DNA from: Deltaproteobacteria bacterium
GTDB taxonomy: Bacteria; Myxococcota_A; UBA796; SXON01
NCBI GenBank assembly: GCA_947486185.1
Contig: CANKTH010000025.1
Coordinates: forward strand, 1 to 48,622
DNA: 48,622 bases
Direction of reading: 5' to 3'
Position 1 is the stretch's first letter. Each line of letters opens with the position of its first letter. Positions 23,390 through 30,806 of this stretch are shown here, one piece after another. Both the position numbers and the translations under genes were made by a program. Under the pieces are notes generated by a model that saw only the letters and a program-made list of their open reading frames with translations, had not been told where the DNA came from and did no database searches.

Positions 23390-25867
23390 ATGCTCTCTTT
23401 CGTCGCGCTGACCCTGGCCGCCCCCGAGTTCAGCGTGCCTCGCGGGCTGCTCGACGCGCCGGTGGACGTCGCGCTGAGCCCATCCGAGCCGGGCTCCCGC
23501 GTATTGTGGTCGATGGGCACGGCCGAGCCGACCACCGAATACACCGCGCCGATCAGTGTCATGTGGAACACCACGATCCGCGCTCGTGAGGTCTACGCCG
23601 ACGGGCATAGCGAAGACAGCTTTTCAAGCTATTTTTTTGTGGACCAGGTGCTCAACGCCCCGGTCATGGACCCGAACTACGCCGCCGATCCCGTGAGAGC
23701 CGCGGAGATGGCCGCGTCGCTGCGGAGCCTGCCGATCGTGTCGCTAGTGGTCCCGGACGGCCTGGACCTGGAGGAGCGCGCGGCGTCGCTGGAGTGGATC
23801 GATCCCGAGGGGTCGTCCACTCAGGTCGGTTGCGGCGCCCGGATCGTCGGCGGCACCAGTCACGTCTACGAAAAAAACAGTGTACGGTTGTCTTTTCGCA
23901 GCACCTACGGCCCCGGGCGCCTGGAGCTCTCGCTGTTCGACGATCAGGAGCCCGGCTTCGCGCCGGCCGATCACCACGACATGCTGACCCTTCGGAGCGG
24001 CAACCACGACACGATCTCCTACCTCGGCGCGCGCGGGCAACACCTACGTAACTACTGGATGGACGAGACCCAGCTCGAGATGGGCCATCTGGCGCCTCAC
24101 GGCCGCTTCGTACACGTCTTCCGGGACACCGAATACTGGGGCGTCTACCACCTGCGCGAACGCTTCAATGCTGCCTTCTTCGCCGAATACCTTGGTGGCA
24201 AGGAGGAAGACTACGAGGCGATCAACGGCGGGACGGCCTTCGACGGGGATGGCTCGGCCTGGGCGGGCCTCCTGGGCAGCCTCGATGACTACGCCGAGGT
24301 CGGTCGTCGGCTCGACCGCGCCAACTTCCTCGACTACATGGTCCTCAACTTTTACGCTGCCAACGCCTGGGATTGGCTCTACTACCATAACTGGATCGCC
24401 GCCGGACCGCGCCTCCCGGACCGCGGCGGTTTCCGTTTTCACTCGTCTGACTCGGATATCTGCCTCTACTACGATGCGTCGACCAACATACTGTCCAACA
24501 CAGGACCGTCCAACCTGTTCGGCGATCTCTGGGCGCGGCAGGACCCCGCTTTCCTCGTGGACCTCACCGACGCGATCTATCGCAACCTTAGAGACGGTGG
24601 CCCGCTCGATCCCGGGGTAGCGGCGGCACGGTACGAGAAGCTGTCGTTTGAACTCGAGCAAGCGCTGGTGATCGAGTCCGCGCGCTGGGGTCAGGGCTGG
24701 TGGGATCGCGACGAGGAGTGGGCGACCGAGCGCGATTGGTTGTTGGGCACCTGGTTTCCCGCGAGGCGTGACGTGCTCTGGGCACAGATGCGAGAGGCAG
24801 GCTGGTATCCGGTCGACGCGCCGCGCCTGTCACACGAGCCGGGCGTCGTCGACGCAGGAACGGAGGTCGGGATCACGGCGCCCGCGGACACCGAGCTGTG
24901 GGTCACCACCGGGGGAGGTGACCCCCGGGACAGCAGCGGAGAACCGGCAGATTTTGCCCAAGGCCCCGAAGCGAGCCAGACCCGCCGGATCGACGAGGGC
25001 ACGTGGATCAAAGCCCGAACCCGGCGAGGCGAGCTCTGGGGCCCGCTGGCGGAGGCGGTGTACGAGGTGGACAAGACGCCGCCGCTCCTGCTCAACGAGT
25101 GGAACGCGGTGGCCGCCGACCAGAAGCTCGACCGCGACGGCGACGGCCGGGCCGGGGAGGACGCAGCCTGGGGCCGGGTGCCCGGTAACGGAGGGGCGTG
25201 GATCGAGCTCCTGGTCCTGGACGAAGATCTGGATGTCCGAGGGTGGACCCTGTCGATGCGCGACCGAAGCGGCGAGGCAGGCCAGGTCGTGCTCGGCGAT
25301 GTTGCGCCGCTGGGTGCGCTGTCGGCAGGCACGATCTTCACGGTCTCCACCACGCTGCCCGAAGACACAGCGTACAATCCCGCGGCAGGTGACTGGCGTT
25401 TTCACCTCCGCGCCACCGAGGAGCCAGGGGGGGCAGCCCGGGCGGCCGCGCCGTTTCGTGTCACGGCGCACGATTGGCAGCTGACGATCCAGGACCGGGA
25501 AGGCAGGATTCGTTTCGGGCCGGCGGGCGAAGGTGTGGCGCCCCAGCAAGGACTCTCGGATGAAGAAGTTGGGATCTACGCTGATGATCCCGGACCGGAT
25601 ACGCGGCGGGAGGACAACGCCTATCGGGACTCGGTGTGGTCCACATACGGAGCGCCCAACCGATGGGAGGATGGAGAGCAGGATCTACGTCCACTTCGTG
25701 AGGGAGCAACGACTCAGGACCTCGTCGAAGACGCGCCGTCGCCGCCGGAGATGGCCGTGGAGGCAGGGGGGTGTAGCTGTGCATCGGCGCCTAGCAGGGC
25801 TCACGTTGCGTTCGCCGGCCTGGGCGCCGCTCTCGCCGTGCTCCGGCGTCGGCGGAGGAGGGAATGA
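23390..25867 (+). CDS. Secreted CotH-like protein with MYXO-CTERM sorting signal
   Basis: 825 residues. MLSFVALTLAA is a tiny Sec signal. A chitobiase-type strand-rich domain (residues 12-90, VDVALSPSEPGSRVLWS) precedes a CotH-like region at about 105-495 (KNSVRLSFRS, LTLRSGNHDT, FRDTEYWGVYHLRERF, FLDYMVLNFYAANAWDW, HSSDSDICL). CotH proteins are atypical protein kinases first known from Bacillus spore coats. Another chitobiase-like segment and a lamin-tail-like domain (LLLNEWNAV, WIELLVLDED, VRGWTLSM) follow. The end, Gly-Gly-Cys-Ser-Cys (Cys795, Cys797), FAGLGAALAVL and six Arg, is a textbook MYXO-CTERM signal. The stop overlaps the next start as ATGA, suggesting coupled expression. Confidence 0.9.
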   Translation: MLSFVALTLAAPEFSVPRGLLDAPVDVALSPSEPGSRVLWSMGTAEPTTEYTAPISVMWNTTIRAREVYADGHSEDSFSSYFFVDQVLNAPVMDPNYAADPVRAAEMAASLRSLPIVSLVVPDGLDLEERAASLEWIDPEGSSTQVGCGARIVGGTSHVYEKNSVRLSFRSTYGPGRLELSLFDDQEPGFAPADHHDMLTLRSGNHDTISYLGARGQHLRNYWMDETQLEMGHLAPHGRFVHVFRDTEYWGVYHLRERFNAAFFAEYLGGKEEDYEAINGGTAFDGDGSAWAGLLGSLDDYAEVGRRLDRANFLDYMVLNFYAANAWDWLYYHNWIAAGPRLPDRGGFRFHSSDSDICLYYDASTNILSNTGPSNLFGDLWARQDPAFLVDLTDAIYRNLRDGGPLDPGVAAARYEKLSFELEQALVIESARWGQGWWDRDEEWATERDWLLGTWFPARRDVLWAQMREAGWYPVDAPRLSHEPGVVDAGTEVGITAPADTELWVTTGGGDPRDSSGEPADFAQGPEASQTRRIDEGTWIKARTRRGELWGPLAEAVYEVDKTPPLLLNEWNAVAADQKLDRDGDGRAGEDAAWGRVPGNGGAWIELLVLDEDLDVRGWTLSMRDRSGEAGQVVLGDVAPLGALSAGTIFTVSTTLPEDTAYNPAAGDWRFHLRATEEPGGAARAAAPFRVTAHDWQLTIQDREGRIRFGPAGEGVAPQQGLSDEEVGIYADDPGPDTRREDNAYRDSVWSTYGAPNRWEDGEQDLRPLREGATTQDLVEDAPSPPEMAVEAGGCSCASAPSRAHVAFAGLGAALAVLRRRRRRE

Positions 25868-27012
25868 GTCCGACGAGGCCCAAAAGGGCGTGGTGGATCG
25901 TGCTCCTCTCGGCACCCGCCTGCCCGACCACGGAGCCCAAGCGCGAGAGCACGACAACCTGCCTCGTTGACCTTGACCAGGATGGCTTTTACGCGAGCGG
26001 CTGCGCGGACGTCGCCGAGGAGGAGGTGGACTGCGACGACACGGAGCCGGGGGTTCATCCCGGTGCAAACGAGAGCTGTGACGACCGCGACCAGGACTGT
26101 GACGGCGTCGACGACCAACAGGACAGCGTCGTCGATGGCTTGCCCTACTTCGTAGACGCCGACGGGGACGGGTACGGCGACGACGGGAGCGTGACCACGG
26201 CGTGTAGCCGTCGGGAGGGGCTGACCATCTCCGGGGGCGACTGTGATGACCGCGACCCGACAATCTCGCCAGGCGCCACCGAGCAGTGTGACTCGATCGA
26301 CCAGGATTGTGACGGCACAGCGGGCGACGCCGCGGGCGGGAGCGCGGAGTGTGCGATCACGACCTGCCTCGAAGCGAAGGAGGCGGGCGCGACCGAGGAC
26401 GGCGTGAGGTGGTTGAGCCTGCCTTCGGGCACCGTCGCCCCGGTCTGGTGCGACATGAACACCGACGGAGGCGGCTGGACCCTCGCATTCTTGAGGAACA
26501 CCGTTGGGACCGGCAGTCACGGCGACTTCGGCGCCGAGGACCTGCCTACGGGCCTCGATGTCGCCCCCGACGAGGCCAGCGCATCGGCGATCGCCTATCA
26601 AGGTTGGTTGGACCTCAATCAGCTCAGCTACACGACGCTACGACTCTCCGCCCACCGAAACGGCCAACGCACCTGGCTCTCCCACGATATCGGCAGGGAG
26701 GAGCTACGGATCGCCTTCGGGGATGACGGCTACTTCCTGTATGGCGGCGCCAGCGGCTACTACTGGTGCGGCGGCGACGCCACGTACACCGACGGCGGCA
26801 TCGGCGGGGTCGCCAACCCGAGCGGCGCAACATCGGACTGCAAGGGCCACGGCTCCCTCGGATCAGGCTGGGATTTTTCCGAGGCCGATGTCGCGAATAG
26901 CGGCCTGACCTTGTGCGGCGGGGACGCGTCTGCTTTCCTCAGCGCGAGCTGGGCGGGGGACTGGATCTCTTACGGGAACGCCGGTGGAGCCCAGGCGATC
27001 TGGGTGCGCTGA
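25864..27012 (+). CDS. MopE-like lipoprotein with fibrinogen-like domain
   Basis: 382 residues. The signal MSPTRPKRAWWIVLLSAPAC is a normal-length lipoprotein signal with Arg/Lys, unlike most others here; Cys20 is the lipid site. Three Asp/Cys-rich putative metal-binding repeats occupy about 34-155 (DLDQDGFYASGC, DCDDTEPGVHPGANESCDD, DADGDGYGDDG, DCDDRDPTISPGATEQCDS). From about 165 to the end is a fibrinogen C-terminal-like domain: AKEAGATEDGVRWL, WCDMNTDGGGWTLAF, TLRLSAHRNGQRTW, and WGGDA-like Cys/Gly turns. Bacterial fibrinogen-like domains usually bind glycans or other surface ligands. The start overlaps the stop of the CotH-like gene (ATGA), so the two are probably translated together. 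Confidence 0.9.
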   Translation: MSPTRPKRAWWIVLLSAPACPTTEPKRESTTTCLVDLDQDGFYASGCADVAEEEVDCDDTEPGVHPGANESCDDRDQDCDGVDDQQDSVVDGLPYFVDADGDGYGDDGSVTTACSRREGLTISGGDCDDRDPTISPGATEQCDSIDQDCDGTAGDAAGGSAECAITTCLEAKEAGATEDGVRWLSLPSGTVAPVWCDMNTDGGGWTLAFLRNTVGTGSHGDFGAEDLPTGLDVAPDEASASAIAYQGWLDLNQLSYTTLRLSAHRNGQRTWLSHDIGREELRIAFGDDGYFLYGGASGYYWCGGDATYTDGGIGGVANPSGATSDCKGHGSLGSGWDFSEADVANSGLTLCGGDASAFLSASWAGDWISYGNAGGAQAIWVR

Positions 27013-27065
27013 CCCGCCGGAAGACCTGCTGGATCAGGCAGCGCCGGACCGGGGGGCACCGACCG

Positions 27066-27071
27066 GTTAGA
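27066..27071 (+). promoter_or_regulatory. GTTAGA motif upstream of glgA
   Basis: GTTAGA ends 18 bases before ATG 27090, in the 77-bp gap after the preceding gene. It matches the motif seen before carA and others. No clear -35 is visible. Confidence 0.25.
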
Positions 27072-27089
27072 GGCCCACCGGGAGGTTGA

Positions 27090-28532
27090 ATGCGGATCGT
27101 GGTCGTATCGGCAGAGGTGTCACCCTGGGCCAAGACCGGCGGCCTCGGCGATGTTTGTGGGGCTTTGCCCAAGGCCCTCGCCGGGCGAGGTCATCTCGTG
27201 ACCACCGTGTCGCCGCGGTACAAAAACTATCCCGATGCGTGGGATACCGGCGTTCGTGCTCGTTTTCATCTGTTCGGGATGGACCACGAGGTCGGATTCC
27301 ATCACTGTCAGGACGAGGCGGGCGCGCATCACATCTTCGTCGATCACCCAAGCTACCAGCGGCCAGGCATCTACGGCGATTCGAGCGGAGCCTACGGCGA
27401 CAATCTATTCCGTTTCGCCCTCCTCTCTCGCGCGGCGATCGAAGCCGCGGCCCGCGTACCGCTGAACGGGGAGTGTGTTGGCGAGGACGTGGTCTTCCAC
27501 ATCAACGACTGGCACACCGCGCTCCTGCCGCTGTACCTCAAGGCGATCTACCAGCCCGCTGGCCGCTTTCTGCGCGCGGCGACCGTGCTCGGCCTTCACA
27601 ACCTGGGCCACCACGGTACGTCGGCGGCCCACACCTTCGCCGGGCTTGATGTCTCGGCGCGCTGGTGGCCCGCGCTCGACTTCGGGGGCAACCTCAACGT
27701 GCTGAAGACCGGTCTCACGCTCGCCGACAAGCTCGTGGCCGTATCACCGACCTACGCCAGAGAGATCACCGACAACCTCGGCTTTGGCCTGGAGGGCATG
27801 CTGGCCGCGCGGCGCGGCGACCTCGTCGGCATCCTCAACGGCATCGACGCCACCTGGGACCCCGCGACGGATCCGCACATCGCCGCGAACTACACGCCAG
27901 AGGATCTCTCCGGCAAGCTGCTCTGTAAAACTGCCCTCCAACGCCGTATGGGCCTCGCGGTGCGCCCGGATACTCCGCTGTTCGGGGTGGTGGCTCGACT
28001 CGACCACCAGAAGGGCATCGACCTCATCAGTGAGCTCACGCCCTGGCTGGTACGGCAGGAGGTGCAGCTTGTGGTGCTCGGCTCAGGAAGCCGTGAGCTA
28101 AGCGAGTTTTTCCGCGGCCTATCGGCCAACGTGCCTCGGCAGGTAGGGGCACACATCGGCTTCGACGAGGCGCTGGCCCACCAGATCGAAGCCGGCGCCG
28201 ACGCCTTCCTCATGCCGTCACGATTCGAACCTTGCGGCTTGAACCAGCTCTATTCGATGCGGTACGGCACGCCGCCCATCGTACACGCCACCGGCGGGCT
28301 GGCGGATACCGTCGAGACATGGTCACCGGCGACGGGGCGTGGCACGGGTTGGGCCTTCCGCCCGCTCAGCGTCGAGGCGCTGCGCGAGGCTATCGGCTGG
28401 GCGTTGTACACCTATCGAAAGCACCCGGACGCCTGGCAGGCGATCCAGCTCAACGGCATGCGACGCGACAGCTCCTGGAACCAGTCGGCGCTCCGGTACG
28501 AGGCCGTCTATCGGGCAGCGCTGGGCGAGTGA
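27090..28532 (+). CDS. glgA: Glycogen synthase, ADP-glucose type (GT5)
   Basis: 480 residues, the usual length. The ATG is preceded by GGGAGG. VSAEVSPWAKTGGLGDV at the N-terminus contains the KTGGL nucleotide-sugar motif, and HINDWHTALLPLYL, GILNGIDATWDP, LFGVVARLDHQKGIDL and PSRFEPCGLNQLYSMRYG follow. The last carries the Glu-x7-Glu-like catalytic and donor-binding region of retaining GT5 enzymes. It transfers glucose from ADP-glucose to the growing alpha-1,4-glucan. No glgB, glgC or glgP is adjacent, so the rest of the pathway lies elsewhere. A GTTAGA element upstream may be its promoter. It converges on the MopE/phosphatase gene with a 74-bp gap that holds a perfect hairpin. Confidence 0.96.
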   Translation: MRIVVVSAEVSPWAKTGGLGDVCGALPKALAGRGHLVTTVSPRYKNYPDAWDTGVRARFHLFGMDHEVGFHHCQDEAGAHHIFVDHPSYQRPGIYGDSSGAYGDNLFRFALLSRAAIEAAARVPLNGECVGEDVVFHINDWHTALLPLYLKAIYQPAGRFLRAATVLGLHNLGHHGTSAAHTFAGLDVSARWWPALDFGGNLNVLKTGLTLADKLVAVSPTYAREITDNLGFGLEGMLAARRGDLVGILNGIDATWDPATDPHIAANYTPEDLSGKLLCKTALQRRMGLAVRPDTPLFGVVARLDHQKGIDLISELTPWLVRQEVQLVVLGSGSRELSEFFRGLSANVPRQVGAHIGFDEALAHQIEAGADAFLMPSRFEPCGLNQLYSMRYGTPPIVHATGGLADTVETWSPATGRGTGWAFRPLSVEALREAIGWALYTYRKHPDAWQAIQLNGMRRDSSWNQSALRYEAVYRAALGE

Positions 28533-28545
28533 GGCGACTTCCAGT

Positions 28546-28564
28546 GGTTGCAGCCGCTGCAACC
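28546..28564. terminator. Possible bidirectional terminator hairpin after glgA
   Basis: GGTTGCAG (28546-28553) pairs perfectly with CTGCAACC (28557-28564) across a three-base loop, an 8-bp stem. It sits between the convergent glgA and MopE/phosphatase stops. There is no T-run after it in either direction, so it may be a Rho-assisted or processing hairpin rather than an intrinsic terminator. Confidence 0.4.
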
Positions 28565-28606
28565 GGGCAGGCGTGCTACCCGCTTTGAGTCCAGGGATTT
28601 CCTGGG

Positions 28607-30742
28607 TCAGCGCACCATGGTGTTGCGATACAGCTCGACGCCGTCTTCATCATAGAACACGCCCGTCATCAGGTCGCCGTCGATCTCGACCCAGAGGAAC
28701 CCGAGCGACGACTCCGCGAAATACGCCGGATTGGTGCCCGGAAGGGAGTAGGTGCTCCGTCCGCCGCCCGACACGATGAAGCTCGTCCCGCACTCATCCT
28801 CCATCCACTGGAGGTTGTGGTCGTGGCCCGAGAAGTAGATGTCAAACTGGCCGCAAAGGTACGAGTCCATGAAGGTCTCGAGGTTCCCCGTGGCGTCGCC
28901 GTGCGGTCCGTTGGATCGGTAGGGGTGATGCCCGAAGGCGATGTTCCAAGCTGTGGTAGAGCCAGCGCGTTCGGCGGGGAGCCAGAGCTCCTGGGCGGCG
29001 CCCGCTCCAAGGTCGATGATGTGGGTGTCGATGCCGAAAAAGGTGATGTTCTCTTCGACGAAGGTGTAGTAGTCGGCGGGCATGTACCACTTCGGGGACA
29101 CGAGCGTATAGTTGACCTGGGCGTCGAGGCGGGCAGGATCGAGCCCGGCATCCCAGTCGTGGTTCCCCATCACCGCTCGAAACTGGAGGTCCAGGTTGGC
29201 ATAAGGGAGCTCGAAGTTGGTCTCCCACAGCGGATCGTAGATGTCCTCGACACCGCCTGAATAGATGTTGTCGCCCACCTGGAGCGCAAAATCACAGCCT
29301 GAAACGCTGCAGACCCACTCGATGCCGTCAGCCACCGCGTACTGGTTCGTGCTGCCATCCCCCGTGTCACCGATGACGATGAACCGGACCGCCGTGCTCG
29401 AAGCCGCGACAGCGCCGGTATCGTCCGCCGCCGCCGAGTCACCCGCCGCGCTGTGCCCACGGTCGCTGTCGCGGGCGCCCGTGGCGGGTGAGTCACTGTC
29501 GGACGCGACGTCATCGTCCGTGTCGCCTGCGGTCGTCTCCGACGGCCCCGCCGGATTGCAGGTGGATGACCCAGGATATACGAGTGGATCTCCGTCGTCA
29601 CAGTCGCCCGACACGCCGACGTAGCCGAGCGGCATCGTACAGGCAAGCGCCCAGATCATCTCGTTCCCCCAACTGTCAAGATCATCGTCCAGATACCAGG
29701 TGCCGAGGAGGCCCTCGTCGACGGCGCCGTCGCAGTCCTCATCACGACCATCACAGCTCTCGGTGGCGTCCGGGAAGACCGTTGGATCAGTGTCGTCACA
29801 GTCGTCATTCCGGGCGCTGGTCCCAGGGCCAGCCTCACAGACGACAACCGCAACGACACCGCCGTAGCCGTCGAGATCGGCGTCCTGCCATAAGCTGCTC
29901 CGGCCCGAAGGCGCGCTGTCCGCGTCGTCTGCGGCCCCATCACAGTCCTCGTCCACGTCCTCGTCGTCACACACCTCGATCTGGCCGATGTTGCGCCTCG
30001 AATCGGTGTCATCGCAGTCCCCCGGGTCCGACACGCTGCCCGCATCCGGCGTACATGCCAGGTAGACCGTGAAGGGATCGCCAAAGCCATCTCCATCGGA
30101 ATCGTCGTAGAAAGCCGCGAGGCCCACCATGTCGGGGTCCACCTCGTCATAGAGGCCATCACAGTCTTCGTCTCCCCCACCACAGCGCTCCGGCGCGCCG
30201 GGAAAAACGTCTGCCGCGCTATCCGAACAGTCGTCGGAAGAGGAGACGTAGCCGGAAGGTGCGGCACATGCATAGGTCCACCGGGTGGGATCGCCGTGAC
30301 CGTCCCCATCCGCGTCGAGAAAATACACCTCGGCGTCCAATGCAAACTCATCGATCCCGGAGTCGCAGTCGTCATCCCTGCCGTTACAGGACTCCGCCGC
30401 GTCTGGGTGGACCGCTGCGTCCGTGTCGTCGCAGTCGTCCCCCTCAACGAAAGAACCATCGGGCAAGCTACACGTGAGACCGACGGGCTCGACTCCCGCG
30501 GATCCATCTCCGTCCGCGTCTGAGTGATAGGCCCAACCATCTACGGCGCCGACGTCTGACGCCCCATCACAGTCGTTGTCCAAGCCGTCACAGACCTCTT
30601 CGGCGCCGGGGTACACCGCGTCCCGGGTGTCATCGCAGTCCTGGTCAATGCCAAAGCCGTCGCCGTCCCTATCGGGCAGGAGCGCCGGCTTCTCCGCGTA
30701 CGGATCACAGCCAGACAACCACAGCCACAGGGCAAACCGCAT
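28607..30742 (-). CDS. MopE-like repeats fused to purple-acid-phosphatase-type domain, lipoprotein
   Basis: 711 residues. MRFALWLWLSGC is a twelve-residue lipoprotein signal with Cys12. About seven putative metal-binding repeats fill residues 20-385 (DRDGDGFGIDQDCDDTRDAV, EVCDGLDNDCDG and variants), then a Ser/Thr/Asp/Ala-rich linker. The C-terminal 260 residues (451-711) are a metallophosphoesterase of the tartrate-resistant/purple acid phosphatase type: GDTG 458-461, VGDNIY from 489, GNHD 526-529, GHHPY from 604 and GHDH 639-642 provide the metal ligands. It should act as a cell-surface phosphatase held away from the membrane by the repeat stalk. Family knowledge says these enzymes use Fe with Zn or Mn; whether the repeats store metal is unknown. 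Confidence 0.92.
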   Translation of the reverse strand: MRFALWLWLSGCDPYAEKPALLPDRDGDGFGIDQDCDDTRDAVYPGAEEVCDGLDNDCDGASDVGAVDGWAYHSDADGDGSAGVEPVGLTCSLPDGSFVEGDDCDDTDAAVHPDAAESCNGRDDDCDSGIDEFALDAEVYFLDADGDGHGDPTRWTYACAAPSGYVSSSDDCSDSAADVFPGAPERCGGGDEDCDGLYDEVDPDMVGLAAFYDDSDGDGFGDPFTVYLACTPDAGSVSDPGDCDDTDSRRNIGQIEVCDDEDVDEDCDGAADDADSAPSGRSSLWQDADLDGYGGVVAVVVCEAGPGTSARNDDCDDTDPTVFPDATESCDGRDEDCDGAVDEGLLGTWYLDDDLDSWGNEMIWALACTMPLGYVGVSGDCDDGDPLVYPGSSTCNPAGPSETTAGDTDDDVASDSDSPATGARDSDRGHSAAGDSAAADDTGAVAASSTAVRFIVIGDTGDGSTNQYAVADGIEWVCSVSGCDFALQVGDNIYSGGVEDIYDPLWETNFELPYANLDLQFRAVMGNHDWDAGLDPARLDAQVNYTLVSPKWYMPADYYTFVEENITFFGIDTHIIDLGAGAAQELWLPAERAGSTTAWNIAFGHHPYRSNGPHGDATGNLETFMDSYLCGQFDIYFSGHDHNLQWMEDECGTSFIVSGGGRSTYSLPGTNPAYFAESSLGFLWVEIDGDLMTGVFYDEDGVELYRNTMVR

Positions 30743-30806
30743 CCCTGGAGCGTACCCGAACGCGCGCGCGACCGATAGGGGGCCAAGGGGCCGCCGTACG
30801 CTGGCC

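Noticed and set aside
22789..23589. Forward open frame of 266 residues over the GH18 start and intergenic region
   Set aside because: Low-complexity Arg/Gly composition, overlaps two well-supported genes and has no ribosome-binding site.
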